The translations under genes and the position numbers were made by a program. From contig JACBOA010000016.1 in NCBI GenBank assembly GCA_013403005.1, forward strand, positions 1 through 32,509: 32,509 bases of DNA, given 5' to 3'. This document shows, piece by piece, positions 17,836 to 29,351 of this stretch (position 1 is its first letter; every line of letters begins with the position of its first letter). The stretch is from Methanobacteriaceae archaeon. Its GTDB lineage: Archaea; Methanobacteriota; Methanobacteria; Methanobacteriales; Methanobacteriaceae. Below the pieces are notes generated by a model, which made no database searches, was not told the DNA's origin, and worked only from the letters and a program-made list of their open reading frames with translations.

Positions 17836-18261
17836 CTATAATCTGGAAACTGTAATTTTATTTACAATATTCACGAAATTTTCAACTTCTTCCGGGTCTA
17901 AAATCTTCAAAATTTTTTTAATTGTATCTTTATGTATCTGTTTGTGCATTTCCATTATTTGATTGCCTTTCGGAGTTAGTTCTAGGAAATAGAAACGTTT
18001 ATCGTCCTTGGACTGTATTTTGTTCACAATTCCCAGATCAATTAACTGGTTTATAGCCACGGATACTGTTGATTTTTTAACATCCAAGGTTTTTGCTAGT
18101 TCTGAAACGCTTATTCCTTCATTTTTATCTATTAATTCAATGTAGTATAGTTGTCGTAATGTATATTCCTTTAAATCTCCACTTCGAAGTTGTGTTTGGA
18201 ATTTTCTCATTAGCTTGCTTAATTTATCCATTGATTCAACCAGTTCAAGCTCCCGGTTCAT
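17836..18261 (-). CDS. MarR-family transcriptional regulator
   Basis: A 141-residue winged-helix regulator. The N-terminal helix (residues 1-30) and the long C-terminal helices make the dimer. The DNA-recognition part is ISVSELAKTLDVKKSTVSVAINQLIDLGIV (about residues 50-79), and the wing is IQSKDDKRFYFLELTPKG. Homologs bind palindromes and are released by small ligands or oxidants. The ATG has a GGTGAT site. An inverted repeat, ATAGTT/AACTAT, lies between its likely TATA box and start site, so autoregulation is likely. It points away from RPA and sits 110 bases upstream of leuC on the same strand; whether it controls either is not shown. Confidence 0.88.
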   Translation of the reverse strand: MNRELELVESMDKLSKLMRKFQTQLRSGDLKEYTLRQLYYIELIDKNEGISVSELAKTLDVKKSTVSVAINQLIDLGIVNKIQSKDDKRFYFLELTPKGNQIMEMHKQIHKDTIKKILKILDPEEVENFVNIVNKITVSRL

Positions 18262-18283
18262 GAGTTATCACCCACTTGAATAT

Positions 18284-18313
18284 ATAGTTTTATCTAACTA
18301 ACTATTATAAAAA
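18284..18313 (-). promoter_or_regulatory. Probable MarR autoregulatory operator and promoter
   Basis: ATAGTT (18284-18289) and AACTAT (18300-18305) form an inverted repeat with a 10-base spacer. On the minus strand a TATA-like TTTTATAAT sits at its upstream edge, about 45-50 bases before the ATG at 18261. The repeat would therefore lie across or just after the TATA box, where a bound regulator would block transcription. Confidence 0.45.
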
Positions 18314-18538
18314 GTTTGCCCTACTAAACAAGATCAAGAAATCATCCCATAAGCAAAGTTAAAAAGAATATAAAGACACTATATTTATTTCTGCAACCTC
18401 TTCTGGAAAATGAAAACCTGAAAAGTTACACTTAAAGGTATCCCGGATAATTGAATCTGATTACTTCTCACAAGCTCGGACTAATTACATTATCATATCC
18501 ACATAAACAATTAATTGAGAACCCCATTTAGTAATAAA

Positions 18539-18550
18539 ATATATATATAA
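18539..18550 (+). promoter_or_regulatory. TATA box for RPA
   Basis: ATATATATATAA follows an A-rich stretch, about 85 bases before the ATG at 18631. A start site near 18572 gives a leader of about 60 bases that ends in a GGTGAGG ribosome binding site. Confidence 0.5.
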
Positions 18551-18630
18551 TGTAATACTTACAGTTATATTGAGTATGATAGATCATTTAATAATCGAGA
18601 TCTAAGAGAGATGATGGTGAGGGAAATAAA

Positions 18631-21006
18631 ATGAGGGAAATTAACCAAGAGATAAAGGACGAATATGAGAAGATCAAGGATAAAATCTCATATGAAGAAT
18701 TTTTAGAAAAAATGGAAGAATATAAAAAAGATAACGCTGATGTAAGCTTTATTGATGATATTAGCATAGCCCATATGGTTGTGGGCGATTATATTACAGA
18801 AAAAAATGAACCCCTTGAAGAAAAAAAAGAATTCTGGCAGATAAAAGATTTGCAGGCGGGCACCCATCACGTGAACCTCTTGGGAAGAGTAATGAACATT
18901 TCTAATGTTAAAAAATTCACCAGCAAGAAGGGACGTGAAGGGAAATTAGCCAACCTGATCCTTGCTGATGCCACCGGCAGGATAAGAGTTGTTTTCTGGA
19001 CAGAAAATATTAAACTACTCAAGAAATTTCAGGAAGGAGATGTAATAAAAATAGATGATGTGGAGGTAAAACAAGGATTTCGGGAAGACGAAGCCCACTT
19101 AAACGCACGATCTACAATTAAAAAACTTGATCCAGAAGATTACCCTGATTTACCCCCATATAACTCTAAAATAACGCCATTAAAAGAAATTAAAGGTGAC
19201 ATGGAAGTAAATGTAGTTGCCCGCATTATTAGAATTCCCAGAATCCGTTCTTTTGACCGTAATGGTAAAGAAGGAAAGGTTGCGTCCCTGGAATTGCAGG
19301 ATGAAAGTGGAAGCATGCAGTTCACCTTGTGGAACAATGACACAGCCCTCATAGATGATCTTGATTTAAAAGAAGGTGACGCTATCAAAATACTAGGAGC
19401 GCAGAGCAGAGTCCGCAATGGAGAGATATCATTAAGCCACTCCTGGATTGGTAGAATTGAAAAAGGAGACTTTGATGTTCCAGAATATGAGGAAAATATT
19501 CTGAAACTAGGGGATGCCCATGAAATGAGAAATGTTACTCTGTTAGGCCTGGTAAGCAAAGTTTACGACACCATAACCTTTGAAAGAGACGATGGAACCA
19601 CTGGAAAAGTTAGATCCCTGGAATTGGAGGACGATACCGGGGCTATCCGGGTGACGCTGTGGAATGAAGATGCAGAAATAGAGGTCAAAAAAGGAGACAT
19701 AATGAAAATCATTGGAGGTAACATTGAATTTGATGATTATTCTGGCACCAACTACCGGGTTAACACCAATTGGAACACTAAACTCATAATAAACCCGCCA
19801 ATTGACCCCAAAATGAAAGAAGTTTTGATTGAAGTGGGTAAATATATAAAACCCATAAAAATCGGGGATTTGAATAAAATTGAAGATGATGGAGAAGAAG
19901 TAGATGTAGTTGGCCGGGTAGTAAATCTATATGAACCCAACGAATTCCAGAGGGATGATGGAACTACTGGTTTGGTAAGAAGTGCTGAACTTGCCGATGA
20001 AACTGGAATGGTAAGGGTTTCCTTGTGGGATAGTAAAGCAGAACATCCCCTGAAAGAGGGAGATGCTCTGAAAATAGAAAATGCACGCACCCGGCTGGGA
20101 GACTATCAAGTGGATCTGAGTGTGGGCAGAACATCCAGAATAATCAAACCCACTGAAGAGGAAATCTCCCAATTACCATCCCTGAAAGATGTTGAATCAA
20201 TGCTATACCAAACCAAACAGATTGAAGAACTGGTTGAAGGAGATCGGGATGTCAGCGTCATTGGCAGGATTCTAAGCATGAGCGAACCTAACCAGTTCAC
20301 TAAAAGCGATGGTAGCTCAGGGATTGTTCGTTCGATGGAAATAGCTGATGAAACTGGAGTGGTGAGAACTTCACTGTGGGATGATCAGGCCAATTCCCCC
20401 CTTAAAGAAGGAGAATTAGTTAAAATTGAGAACCCCCGGGTTAACTTAAGAAATGATCGTATTGAACTCAGCGTGGGTAGAACAACCCTTATAACTAAAC
20501 CCAAAGAAGATGAAATCTCTATTCCCACTTTAGAAGAAATCCAGGAAAAATTATATCCCTCTAAAAAGATTGAAGACATTGAAGAAGGAGATCAAAATAT
20601 CAAGGTCAGTGGCGAGGTTATTGACATTCGGGGAAATAAAATACTCTTTGAAATGTGTCCCAACTGCAACAAGAGAGTTAATTGGGTGGATGACTCCTAT
20701 ATATGTGATATCTGTGGTGAAGAAATTGAAAAACCCAAAATGCTGATGATCATCGGACTCGAGGTGGAGGACGACACTGGCAACATAACTATTACCTTCT
20801 TCCGAAAATCAGCAGAAGAGGTTTTGGGAATGACCACCCCGGAAGCAGAAGAAATCATAGCCGCTACTGGAGACGAAGGATCACTGGAAGAAAAAGTAGG
20901 TGATCTGGTGGGCAGAAACATCACCGTAATCGCTGATGCCAACTATGATGAATACAATGAGGAAATTCGACTAAATGCCAAGAAACTGGTGGATGTGAAA
21001 CTTTAA
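18631..21006 (+). CDS. rpa: Replication protein A with multiple OB folds and a zinc finger
   Basis: A 791-residue single-chain archaeal RPA, the single-stranded DNA-binding protein for replication and repair. After an N-terminal helical region (1-65) I count five OB folds at about 70-165, 185-280, 295-385, 405-500 and 535-625. Each has the pattern of hydrophobic strand, [G/K]-L-V-R-S-x-E-L-x-D-x-T-G and L-W-D/N. A sixth OB fold at the C-terminus carries a CX2C-X12-CX2C zinc finger (Cys676, 679, 692, 695). OB4 and OB5 are close duplicates (GRTSRIIKP and GRTTLITKP ends). From memory, the M. thermautotrophicus homolog was annotated as two pieces because of a frameshift; here it is one intact frame. 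radA follows 112 bases later, on the same strand. Confidence 0.94.
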   Translation: MREINQEIKDEYEKIKDKISYEEFLEKMEEYKKDNADVSFIDDISIAHMVVGDYITEKNEPLEEKKEFWQIKDLQAGTHHVNLLGRVMNISNVKKFTSKKGREGKLANLILADATGRIRVVFWTENIKLLKKFQEGDVIKIDDVEVKQGFREDEAHLNARSTIKKLDPEDYPDLPPYNSKITPLKEIKGDMEVNVVARIIRIPRIRSFDRNGKEGKVASLELQDESGSMQFTLWNNDTALIDDLDLKEGDAIKILGAQSRVRNGEISLSHSWIGRIEKGDFDVPEYEENILKLGDAHEMRNVTLLGLVSKVYDTITFERDDGTTGKVRSLELEDDTGAIRVTLWNEDAEIEVKKGDIMKIIGGNIEFDDYSGTNYRVNTNWNTKLIINPPIDPKMKEVLIEVGKYIKPIKIGDLNKIEDDGEEVDVVGRVVNLYEPNEFQRDDGTTGLVRSAELADETGMVRVSLWDSKAEHPLKEGDALKIENARTRLGDYQVDLSVGRTSRIIKPTEEEISQLPSLKDVESMLYQTKQIEELVEGDRDVSVIGRILSMSEPNQFTKSDGSSGIVRSMEIADETGVVRTSLWDDQANSPLKEGELVKIENPRVNLRNDRIELSVGRTTLITKPKEDEISIPTLEEIQEKLYPSKKIEDIEEGDQNIKVSGEVIDIRGNKILFEMCPNCNKRVNWVDDSYICDICGEEIEKPKMLMIIGLEVEDDTGNITITFFRKSAEEVLGMTTPEAEEIIAATGDEGSLEEKVGDLVGRNITVIADANYDEYNEEIRLNAKKLVDVKL

Positions 21007-21038
21007 TTACCTGAAATGGAAGATTAATGAGTAACAGC

Positions 21039-21050
21039 ATATATATTTAT
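21039..21050 (+). promoter_or_regulatory. TATA box for radA
   Basis: ATATATATTTAT lies between RPA and radA, about 70-80 bases before the ATG at 21119. It suggests radA has its own promoter besides any read-through. A second AT-rich candidate lies at about 21079-21090. Confidence 0.4.
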
Positions 21051-21118
21051 TCCGTTTAAAACTCGAAAAGAACAAAAATTATTTATGATAAACCAAGTTC
21101 AAGAAGGGAGATTATAAT

Positions 21119-22054
21119 ATGGTGGAACTGGAAGACTTACCAAGTGTGGGGGAAAAAACTGCTCAGAAACTTAGAGATGCTGGTTTTGCAGATATGATGC
21201 GTCTGGCCACAGCTACAGCCAAAGAACTAAGTGTTAAAGCCGAAATTGGTGAAGGTGTGGCGGAGAAGGTGATCGAGGCTGCTCGCAAGGCCGAGCAAAT
21301 TGACTTTGAAACTGCCCTGGATGTGATGGAACGCCGGAAAGACGTTGGAAGGATAACTACTGGCAGCACAGGAGTTAACGAATTGATTGGCGGAGGTATA
21401 GAAACCCAGGCAATTACCGAGGTTTTCGGAGAGTTCGGATCTGGTAAAAGCCAGATATCACATGAAATAGCCGTGACCGTGCAGTTACCCCCAGAAAAAG
21501 GAGGTCTCAGTGGAGAATGTGTTTATATAGATACTGAGAACACCTTCAGACCTGAAAGAATAGAACAAATAGCTAAAGGTTTTGAACTGGATGTTGAAGA
21601 AGTTTTAAGCAAGATTCACATTGCAAGGGCCTTTAATTCCAGCCATCAGATACTGATGGCAGATAAGGTTAACGAACTCATACAGGGTGATGTGAATATC
21701 CGTCTGGTGATTGTAGATTCACTCACCGCCCACTTCCGTGCTGAGTACGTGGGAAGGGAGTCCCTGGCCACCCGCCAGCAGAAGCTAAACCAGCACCTGC
21801 ACACCTTGCAGAACATTGCCAACACCTACAATGTGGCGGTTTTTGTTACCAACCAGGTGCAGGCACGTCCCGATGCCTTCTTCGGCAGCCCTACCAAGGC
21901 TATTGGAGGTCATGTCTTGGGACACGCTGCTACCTACCGGATCTGGCTAAAGAAAGGACTGGCAGGTAAACGTATAGCCCGCTTGGTGGACAGTCCGCAC
22001 CTCCCTGAGGGTGAAGCAGTGTTCAAGATAGCAACTGAAGGGATTATTGACTAA
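21119..22054 (+). CDS. radA: RadA recombinase
   Basis: A 311-residue archaeal RecA/Rad51-family recombinase that forms filaments on single-stranded DNA and drives strand exchange. The N-terminal 60 residues are the helix-hairpin-helix domain (LPSVGEKTAQKLRDAGF). The linker IDFETALDV carries the F-x-x-A polymerisation motif. Walker A is GEFGSGKS at 104-111 and Walker B is LVIVDS near 199. AEYVGRESLATRQQKLN and the L2-region ARPDAFFGSPTKAIGGHVLGHAATYR follow. The length is normal, with no intein. A GGGAG site precedes the ATG. Its place next to RPA, its functional partner, is conserved in Methanobacteriales from memory. Confidence 0.97.
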   Translation: MVELEDLPSVGEKTAQKLRDAGFADMMRLATATAKELSVKAEIGEGVAEKVIEAARKAEQIDFETALDVMERRKDVGRITTGSTGVNELIGGGIETQAITEVFGEFGSGKSQISHEIAVTVQLPPEKGGLSGECVYIDTENTFRPERIEQIAKGFELDVEEVLSKIHIARAFNSSHQILMADKVNELIQGDVNIRLVIVDSLTAHFRAEYVGRESLATRQQKLNQHLHTLQNIANTYNVAVFVTNQVQARPDAFFGSPTKAIGGHVLGHAATYRIWLKKGLAGKRIARLVDSPHLPEGEAVFKIATEGIID

Positions 22055-22202
22055 ATTACCTTCTATCCACCTGAAAATCCCTATTTATATACCTATTATT
22101 ATTTTAATTTTTAATATCCAAGGAATGTGCTAAAAAGAGTATTTTTTTTAATTTTTCCCCCAAAAAAATTCATCCTATTTAAACCTTGTTTAAAATATTT
22201 TT

Positions 22203-22238
<36 letters not shown>

Positions 22239-22268
22239 TTCATAAGATTAGATTATATTCACATTGAT

Positions 22269-24264
<1,996 letters not shown>

Positions 24265-24270
24265 GGAGAT

Positions 24271-24307
24271 AAAGGGTTACCAAACCCTTTTTCAAACCTT
24301 TTTTTTC
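24271..24307 (+). terminator. Hairpin and T-tract terminator of hdrA
   Basis: AAAGGGTT (24271-24278) and AACCCTTT (24283-24290) form a perfect 8-bp stem with loop ACCA, six bases after the hdrA stop. TTTC and then a long T run (to about 24307) follow. It separates the strongly expressed hdrA from the DUF169 gene. Confidence 0.8.
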
Positions 24308-24495
24308 TTTATTTGATTATTTTCTGTGATGTTTTTATTTTCAGGTTAGCTATACCTATATTTAATCAAAAATAATTATTCAAACTCCTCTTCAAACTCC
24401 TAATATCTTGATGATAATAAATTCACGATAAGATTTTTTTAATTAATTTTTTAAAGAACCAGATTTTTTTAAGAATCGAAAAAGAGGGATTTAAT

Positions 24496-25179
24496 ATGGA
24501 TTATCAGGAACTTGGTGAAAAACTAAAAACTATTTTAAAACTGGAAAGAGAACCCGTGGCCATTAAATGGGTCTCCAGAGAACCTCGAAATATTCCCAAA
24601 GAACAGGGGAAATCTAGGTTCTGCACTAAACTGGATAAGGCCATGAATGGAGAGATTTTCTATTCCACTGCTGAAGAAGAAGAATGTATGGGTGGTCTCA
24701 GGTATACTGGAATGAAGGACCCTCAACAATTCCCTGTTAACATGCGCAGTGGTTCATTTCTGGTTCCAGGAGGAGTTTATAAAAGCATCCCCGCAGTTCA
24801 ACGATCTTGGAAAGAAAATATGGCCATAGAACCCAATATCTTCCGTGCAATAATATTTGCACCTCTAAAAGAAGCAGATTTCGAACCAGATGTCATATTC
24901 ATTGTAGCCAATTCTCGGCAAGGCATGTTGTTATTACATGCCAATGCATATGATTCTGGATCACATGGATTAGGTGCAGATTCCGGACCCATATGCAGTT
25001 CAATGGCTGCTATACCCTACCTTACCGGCAAGGTTACCTATGGATTTGGAGATATTGGCTCCAGGAATAACATGGACTTGAAAGATGAAGAAATTATGGT
25101 AAGCATTCCAGCAAATGACTTGGAAAGGATAACTCAAAACATGGCAGAAATGAAAACAAAAACATTCTTCCGTGATTAA
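24496..25179 (+). CDS. DUF169 family protein
   Basis: A 227-residue member of DUF169, a family common in methanogens and other anaerobes with no proven function. Conserved features include REPVAIKWV near residue 18, RFCTKLDKAMNGE near 41, the EECMGGLRYTG segment near 62, and SHGLGADSGPICSSM near 156. The spaced cysteines in FCTKL, ECMGG and PICSS could hold a metal or cluster. A GAGGG site precedes the ATG. It lies after the hdrA terminator and before glyA, with gaps of about 230 and 210 bases, so it is probably transcribed alone. Confidence 0.85.
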   Translation: MDYQELGEKLKTILKLEREPVAIKWVSREPRNIPKEQGKSRFCTKLDKAMNGEIFYSTAEEEECMGGLRYTGMKDPQQFPVNMRSGSFLVPGGVYKSIPAVQRSWKENMAIEPNIFRAIIFAPLKEADFEPDVIFIVANSRQGMLLLHANAYDSGSHGLGADSGPICSSMAAIPYLTGKVTYGFGDIGSRNNMDLKDEEIMVSIPANDLERITQNMAEMKTKTFFRD

Positions 25180-25307
25180 AACCCAAAATAAACTAATTTA
25201 TTTTTCTATTCATTTTCAGATTAAATTAATGCTTGAAAGATACCAAAAATCAGAAAAAAATTTAAGATAAGAGGAATAGTTGTAAAAATTACTCTTTTTG
25301 GAAAGTA

Positions 25308-25315
25308 TTTATATT
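25308..25315 (+). promoter_or_regulatory. TATA box for glyA
   Basis: TTTATATT sits about 75 bases before the ATG at 25388, predicting a start site near 25340. It lies downstream of an alternative TTG start at 25298, which argues against that longer reading. Confidence 0.5.
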
Positions 25316-25387
25316 CTCAATTTTATAGTTCCTATCAAATACCAACCCGTTAACACAGATATTATGAATATTGGTCAGGAGGAAAAT

Positions 25388-26656
25388 ATGTCAGATAATC
25401 AAAAATACGCTCAGCAAATAAAGGATATTACAAAAAAACATCATAGATGGATGCAAGACAGTATCAACCTCATTGCAAGTGAGAATATTACCAGTATCAG
25501 TGTGAGGGAAGCCCTGGCCACTGACCTCTCCCACCGTTATGCAGAAGGACTTTCTGGTGAGCGTTTGTACGAAGGCTGCCAGTATATAGATGAAATCGAA
25601 AACATCACTGTGGACCTCTCCAAAAAAATATTCAAAGCAGAACACGCCAATGTACAGCCCATATCAGGAGTGGTGGCCAACATGGCATCATTCTTCGCCT
25701 TAGCCCAGCACGGAGATAACATGCTCGCCCTGGAAGTTCCTGTGGGAGGCCATATCAGCCATGCACATGTGAGTGCTGCTGGAATCAGAGGATTGGAAGT
25801 ATTTCCCCACCCATTCGATGCAGAAAAGATGAACATCGACTCTGATGCCATGAAGAAAGAAATACTGGCAAAAAAACCTAAAATAGTCCTCCTGGGAGGT
25901 AGTTTATTCTTATTCCCCCACCCTGTGGAAGAAGCAAGAGAAGCAGCTGACGAAGTGGGGGCAAAAGTTATGTATGACGGTGCGCATGTTCTGGGCCTTA
26001 TAGCTGGAGGTAAATTCCAGGATCCATTAAAAGAAGGAGCCGACCTCTTAGTGGGCAGTACCCACAAAACCTTCCCCGGACCACAGGGAGGTATAATTCT
26101 CTGTAAAGATGAACTTAAAGATGATATTGACGAGGCAGTTTTCCCTGGTGTGGTTAGTAACCATCACTTGCATCATTTGGCTGCCCTGGGCATAGCCACC
26201 GCAGAAATGCTGGAATACGGAGCAGATTATGCTGATCAGATAGTCAGAAACGCTAAGGCACTGGCACAAAGCTTCCATGAACTGGGTTTCAATGTGTTAT
26301 GTGAAGAATTGGGCTTCACTGAATCACATCAGGTGGCTATGGATGTTTCTAACCTTGGGAAAGCATCTAAGATGGCTAAAGATTTGGAAGCTAATAACAT
26401 CATTCTCAATAAGAACCTTCTGCCCTGGGATGATGTTAATCGCTCTGATGATCCCTCAGGCATAAGAGTGGGAACCCAGGAGTTAACCCGCAGAGGATTA
26501 AAGGAATCCCACATGATGGAAGTTGCCGAATTCATAAAAAAAGTTGTTGTTGATGGTAAAGATGTTAAAATGGAAGTAACTGAATTTATAAGCTCTTATG
26601 ACACAGTGCATTATGCTTTCCGCAGTGACCGGGCTTATGATTACATAGATTTTTAA
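25388..26656 (+). CDS. glyA: Serine hydroxymethyltransferase
   Basis: A 422-residue PLP enzyme converting serine to glycine and moving the one-carbon unit to a pterin. In methanogens this is tetrahydromethanopterin or its relatives rather than folate. I start at the ATG at 25388, with a GGAGG site just upstream; the frame opens 90 bases earlier at a TTG that lies ahead of the promoter. Motifs: SINLIASENITS near residue 20, YAEGLSGERLYEG near 49, VPVGGHISHAHVSAAGI near 118, YDGAHVLGL near 197, and PLP-binding Lys227 in GSTHKTFPGPQGG. The C-terminal region has the VGTQELTRRGL segment. The next gene, 54 bases on, encodes an iron-sulfur flavoprotein that may act on the same pterin. Confidence 0.94.
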   Translation: MSDNQKYAQQIKDITKKHHRWMQDSINLIASENITSISVREALATDLSHRYAEGLSGERLYEGCQYIDEIENITVDLSKKIFKAEHANVQPISGVVANMASFFALAQHGDNMLALEVPVGGHISHAHVSAAGIRGLEVFPHPFDAEKMNIDSDAMKKEILAKKPKIVLLGGSLFLFPHPVEEAREAADEVGAKVMYDGAHVLGLIAGGKFQDPLKEGADLLVGSTHKTFPGPQGGIILCKDELKDDIDEAVFPGVVSNHHLHHLAALGIATAEMLEYGADYADQIVRNAKALAQSFHELGFNVLCEELGFTESHQVAMDVSNLGKASKMAKDLEANNIILNKNLLPWDDVNRSDDPSGIRVGTQELTRRGLKESHMMEVAEFIKKVVVDGKDVKMEVTEFISSYDTVHYAFRSDRAYDYIDF

Positions 26657-26710
26657 TTTAGGAATTGAGTTACCAATACAATTAGCAAATAAGTCTAAAA
26701 CGGTTAAATC

Positions 26711-27403
<693 letters not shown>

Positions 27404-27621
27404 AATTTAGTTTCCTATTTTATTTTCCTTTTATTTTATATTCTAAGATTGATTTGTGTCATTCGCTACAAACCATTATCTTCCATCTGATTTGCCGCTT
27501 AATCATAACTTTTTTACCCTAATTTGAAATATAGTTAAGGGATTAGAAACATATTTAGTTATTATATGTAGAATTTGTGTTAGTTCCCAAAGAAATAAAA
27601 AAAAATCGAGGGGGTTTTAAT

Positions 27622-28014
27622 TTGCCTGAAGAACATAAAAGAATTGATTTTCTGTTAGAAGAACTCAGAAGTGATGATTGGAAGGTTCGTGAAGACGCTG
27701 CCGAGCTTTTAGCTGAGGTCGGAGACCCTGATGCAGTGGAACCCTTGATTGAAGCCTTGAATGATGAAGACTGGCATGTGAGGGAGGCTGCTGCCCTTGC
27801 ACTGGGAATTTTTGAAGATGAAAGAGCTGTGGAACCATTAATCAAACTTATGGATGATGAAAAAGCCAATGTAAGGTACGGAGCTGCTCTCAGTCTTTCT
27901 ATTGTTGGGGACCAGAGAGCAGTGGAAAGCCTGTCGAAGGCCACCAAAGATGACAACTCAGTGGTGCGTAAAGTGGCTAAAATAGCACTTAAAGAGATAA
28001 AAAACCGTAACTAA
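27622..28014 (+). CDS. HEAT-repeat (PBS-lyase-like) protein
   Basis: A 130-residue protein made almost wholly of HEAT-like repeats of about 31 residues, seen as VREDAAELLAEVGDPDAVEPLI, VREAAALALGIFEDERAVEPLI, VRYGAALSLSIVGDQRAVESL and VRKVAKIALKEI. Such proteins are scaffolds for protein contacts; the short chain gives no enzyme clue. I choose the TTG at 27622 because GAGGGGG lies six bases before it. The frame also reaches a GTG at 27577, but a TATA-like stretch at about 27557-27567 would put the transcription start near there. It stands alone and converges on the small minus-strand gene at 28274. Confidence 0.85.
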   Translation: MPEEHKRIDFLLEELRSDDWKVREDAAELLAEVGDPDAVEPLIEALNDEDWHVREAAALALGIFEDERAVEPLIKLMDDEKANVRYGAALSLSIVGDQRAVESLSKATKDDNSVVRKVAKIALKEIKNRN

Positions 28015-28273
28015 ACATTTAATTTTATATTATTTCAATTATTCAATCTCCAGAGAGTGCATGGAAGCCACCTTGGGATCATGACCTATTCTTAGCAAGA
28101 CTTACCAAGTTTTTTAACTGCAGTTTCTGAGAAAAGAAATGCCAGTTGGCTTTTTGCCCCTATTACACTATTATAATACTTCTGCGTACAAGTAGAAGGT
28201 GAAGCCTGGCTGGAGTTGTGTTGGATGTGAAAAAATTTGTGGAAGTTTATCTGTATCTATAGATTTCCTCTTT

Positions 28274-28558
28274 TTAATCTTCCAGTAAATCCAAAAGATA
28301 TGCTGTCATTTCTATCTCTTCCCGGGTAAGATAATCTTCCAGGCGACTTTTGGAATCTTCACTGGCAAAGGGATAGTAATTTCCCTCAAAATAAACATTC
28401 ATAAAAATATCATTCCCCTTCACCACAACCGGATCCTCCAATTGTTTGACAAGTTTACTTAAATCTCCTTCTTCAAGACCAGTAACGTGATAAGTTACAT
28501 AATAACGGTTTAAACTATCAGAAAATCCATAATCAATTATTTTTACTTGAAGTGGCAA
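28274..28558 (-). CDS. Small uncharacterised protein (94 residues)
   Basis: A 94-residue acidic protein read from a TTG at 28558 with a GGGGGA site about seven bases upstream. It starts MPLQVKIIDYG, has the strand-like segments RYYVTYHVTGL and FMNVYFEGNYYPF, and ends in an acidic helix (LTREEIEMTAYLLDLLED). I do not recognise a function; it resembles small proteins restricted to Methanobacteriales, possibly a named DUF family. The strong start site and coding-like sequence make it a likely real gene. Confidence 0.65.
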   Translation of the reverse strand: MPLQVKIIDYGFSDSLNRYYVTYHVTGLEEGDLSKLVKQLEDPVVVKGNDIFMNVYFEGNYYPFASEDSKSRLEDYLTREEIEMTAYLLDLLED

Positions 28559-28668
28559 CTATTATTCCCCCTTTAATACATTAACCCCTATACATCTAAC
28601 ATTTTAAGCATAACTCCCCACTTGTAGGCACATGCTTTTATAGATTTAATCCCCATTGCATAATATTA

Positions 28669-29058
28669 TTATGCACTCTCACAGGTGAAATCCAGTTCAT
28701 CTCCGATTTCTGTATTGGATTCTTTTAACTTTCCTTTTTCCAGTTCTATCACATAACGGGCCGGTGCCCGGGGTGTGTAAGTGGTCCAGGGGTTAAGGGT
28801 GACCACATCCACCACTTTTTTTTGAGAATCTGTGAAAACAACATCCAGGGGTATGCGCATAAAGAACATGTGAATTCCCGAAGCCCTCCGACTCCTGTTT
28901 GAGGGCAATTTTAGAATAAGCCCTCTTTCAAGGTTTTTTACCATCATTAATCCCCTGAAACGGGAGAAAAAACTTTGGGCCACATCGGCATTTCCCAGGT
29001 TGGTGCCCTTAGTTTTATTTACTATGAACACGTAACTCGTTTTTCTACTTTTATGCAT
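28669..29058 (-). CDS. DUF192 family protein
   Basis: A 129-residue DUF192 (COG1430) protein, a small beta-barrel family of unknown role. The hallmarks are FFSRFRGLMM near residue 30, GIHMFFMRIPLDVVFTDSQKKVVDV in the middle and APARYVIELEKG near the end. Many bacterial members are secreted; this one has no signal peptide, so it is probably cytoplasmic. An AGAGG site precedes the ATG, within a short direct repeat (AAAGAGGCT and AAGAGGCT). It lies 110 bases upstream of the 94-residue gene on the same strand. Confidence 0.88.
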   Translation of the reverse strand: MHKSRKTSYVFIVNKTKGTNLGNADVAQSFFSRFRGLMMVKNLERGLILKLPSNRSRRASGIHMFFMRIPLDVVFTDSQKKVVDVVTLNPWTTYTPRAPARYVIELEKGKLKESNTEIGDELDFTCESA

Positions 29059-29080
29059 GTTCAGCCTCTTTTTAAGCCTC

Positions 29081-29090
29081 TTTTATATGT
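29081..29090 (-). promoter_or_regulatory. TATA box for the DUF192 gene
   Basis: On the minus strand the sequence reads ACATATAAAA, about 25-30 bases before the ATG at 29058. This predicts a very short leader. Confidence 0.4.
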
Positions 29091-29322
29091 AATACATTTT
29101 TGATGTAACATTTTGATTATCCAAGACCCCTAGATAGATAACTCTGTCATTAATAATCTCTGATCATCAGAAACTACGATCAGAAATGATCCATAATCGA
29201 TCAAGAAATGTATGTCATGATCTTCTAATCACCCCATCCTTTAGATCGAAATGATCACATCATACTACGGTTAAAGGATTCGTAAGATAATTGTATTGTT
29301 TCTATATCTTTTTTTGAGAATT

Positions 29323-29332
29323 TTTATATATT
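29323..29332 (+). promoter_or_regulatory. TATA box for the adhesin-like gene
   Basis: TTTATATATT is preceded by TTTTTTTGAGAA. A start site near 29357 gives a long leader compared with the 15-60 bases of other genes in this window. Confidence 0.45.
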
Positions 29333-29351
29333 ATGGGAAATGATGTGAAGC

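Larger units (their letters stand above)
18262..18630. other. Divergent regulatory region between MarR and RPA genes
   Basis: A 369-base spacer without a supported gene. It holds the MarR promoter with its inverted repeat on the left and the RPA promoter on the right. The middle is AT-rich with no clear RNA structure. Confidence 0.55.

Noticed and set aside
19140..19559. Several antisense frames across RPA, this one 139 codons
   Set aside because: They follow from the codon pattern of the repeated OB folds; Ser- and Pro-rich translations without motifs.
25537..26067. Long open frame antisense to glyA (176 codons)
   Set aside because: It lies wholly inside a well-supported gene on the other strand, its translation has no recognisable domain, and no ribosome binding site supports it.
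28015..28273. Possible small RNA between convergent genes
   Set aside because: A TATA-like TATTATAAT and a weak CTTCT/AGAAG pair are present near 28170-28200, but no stable structure or conserved element is recognisable.
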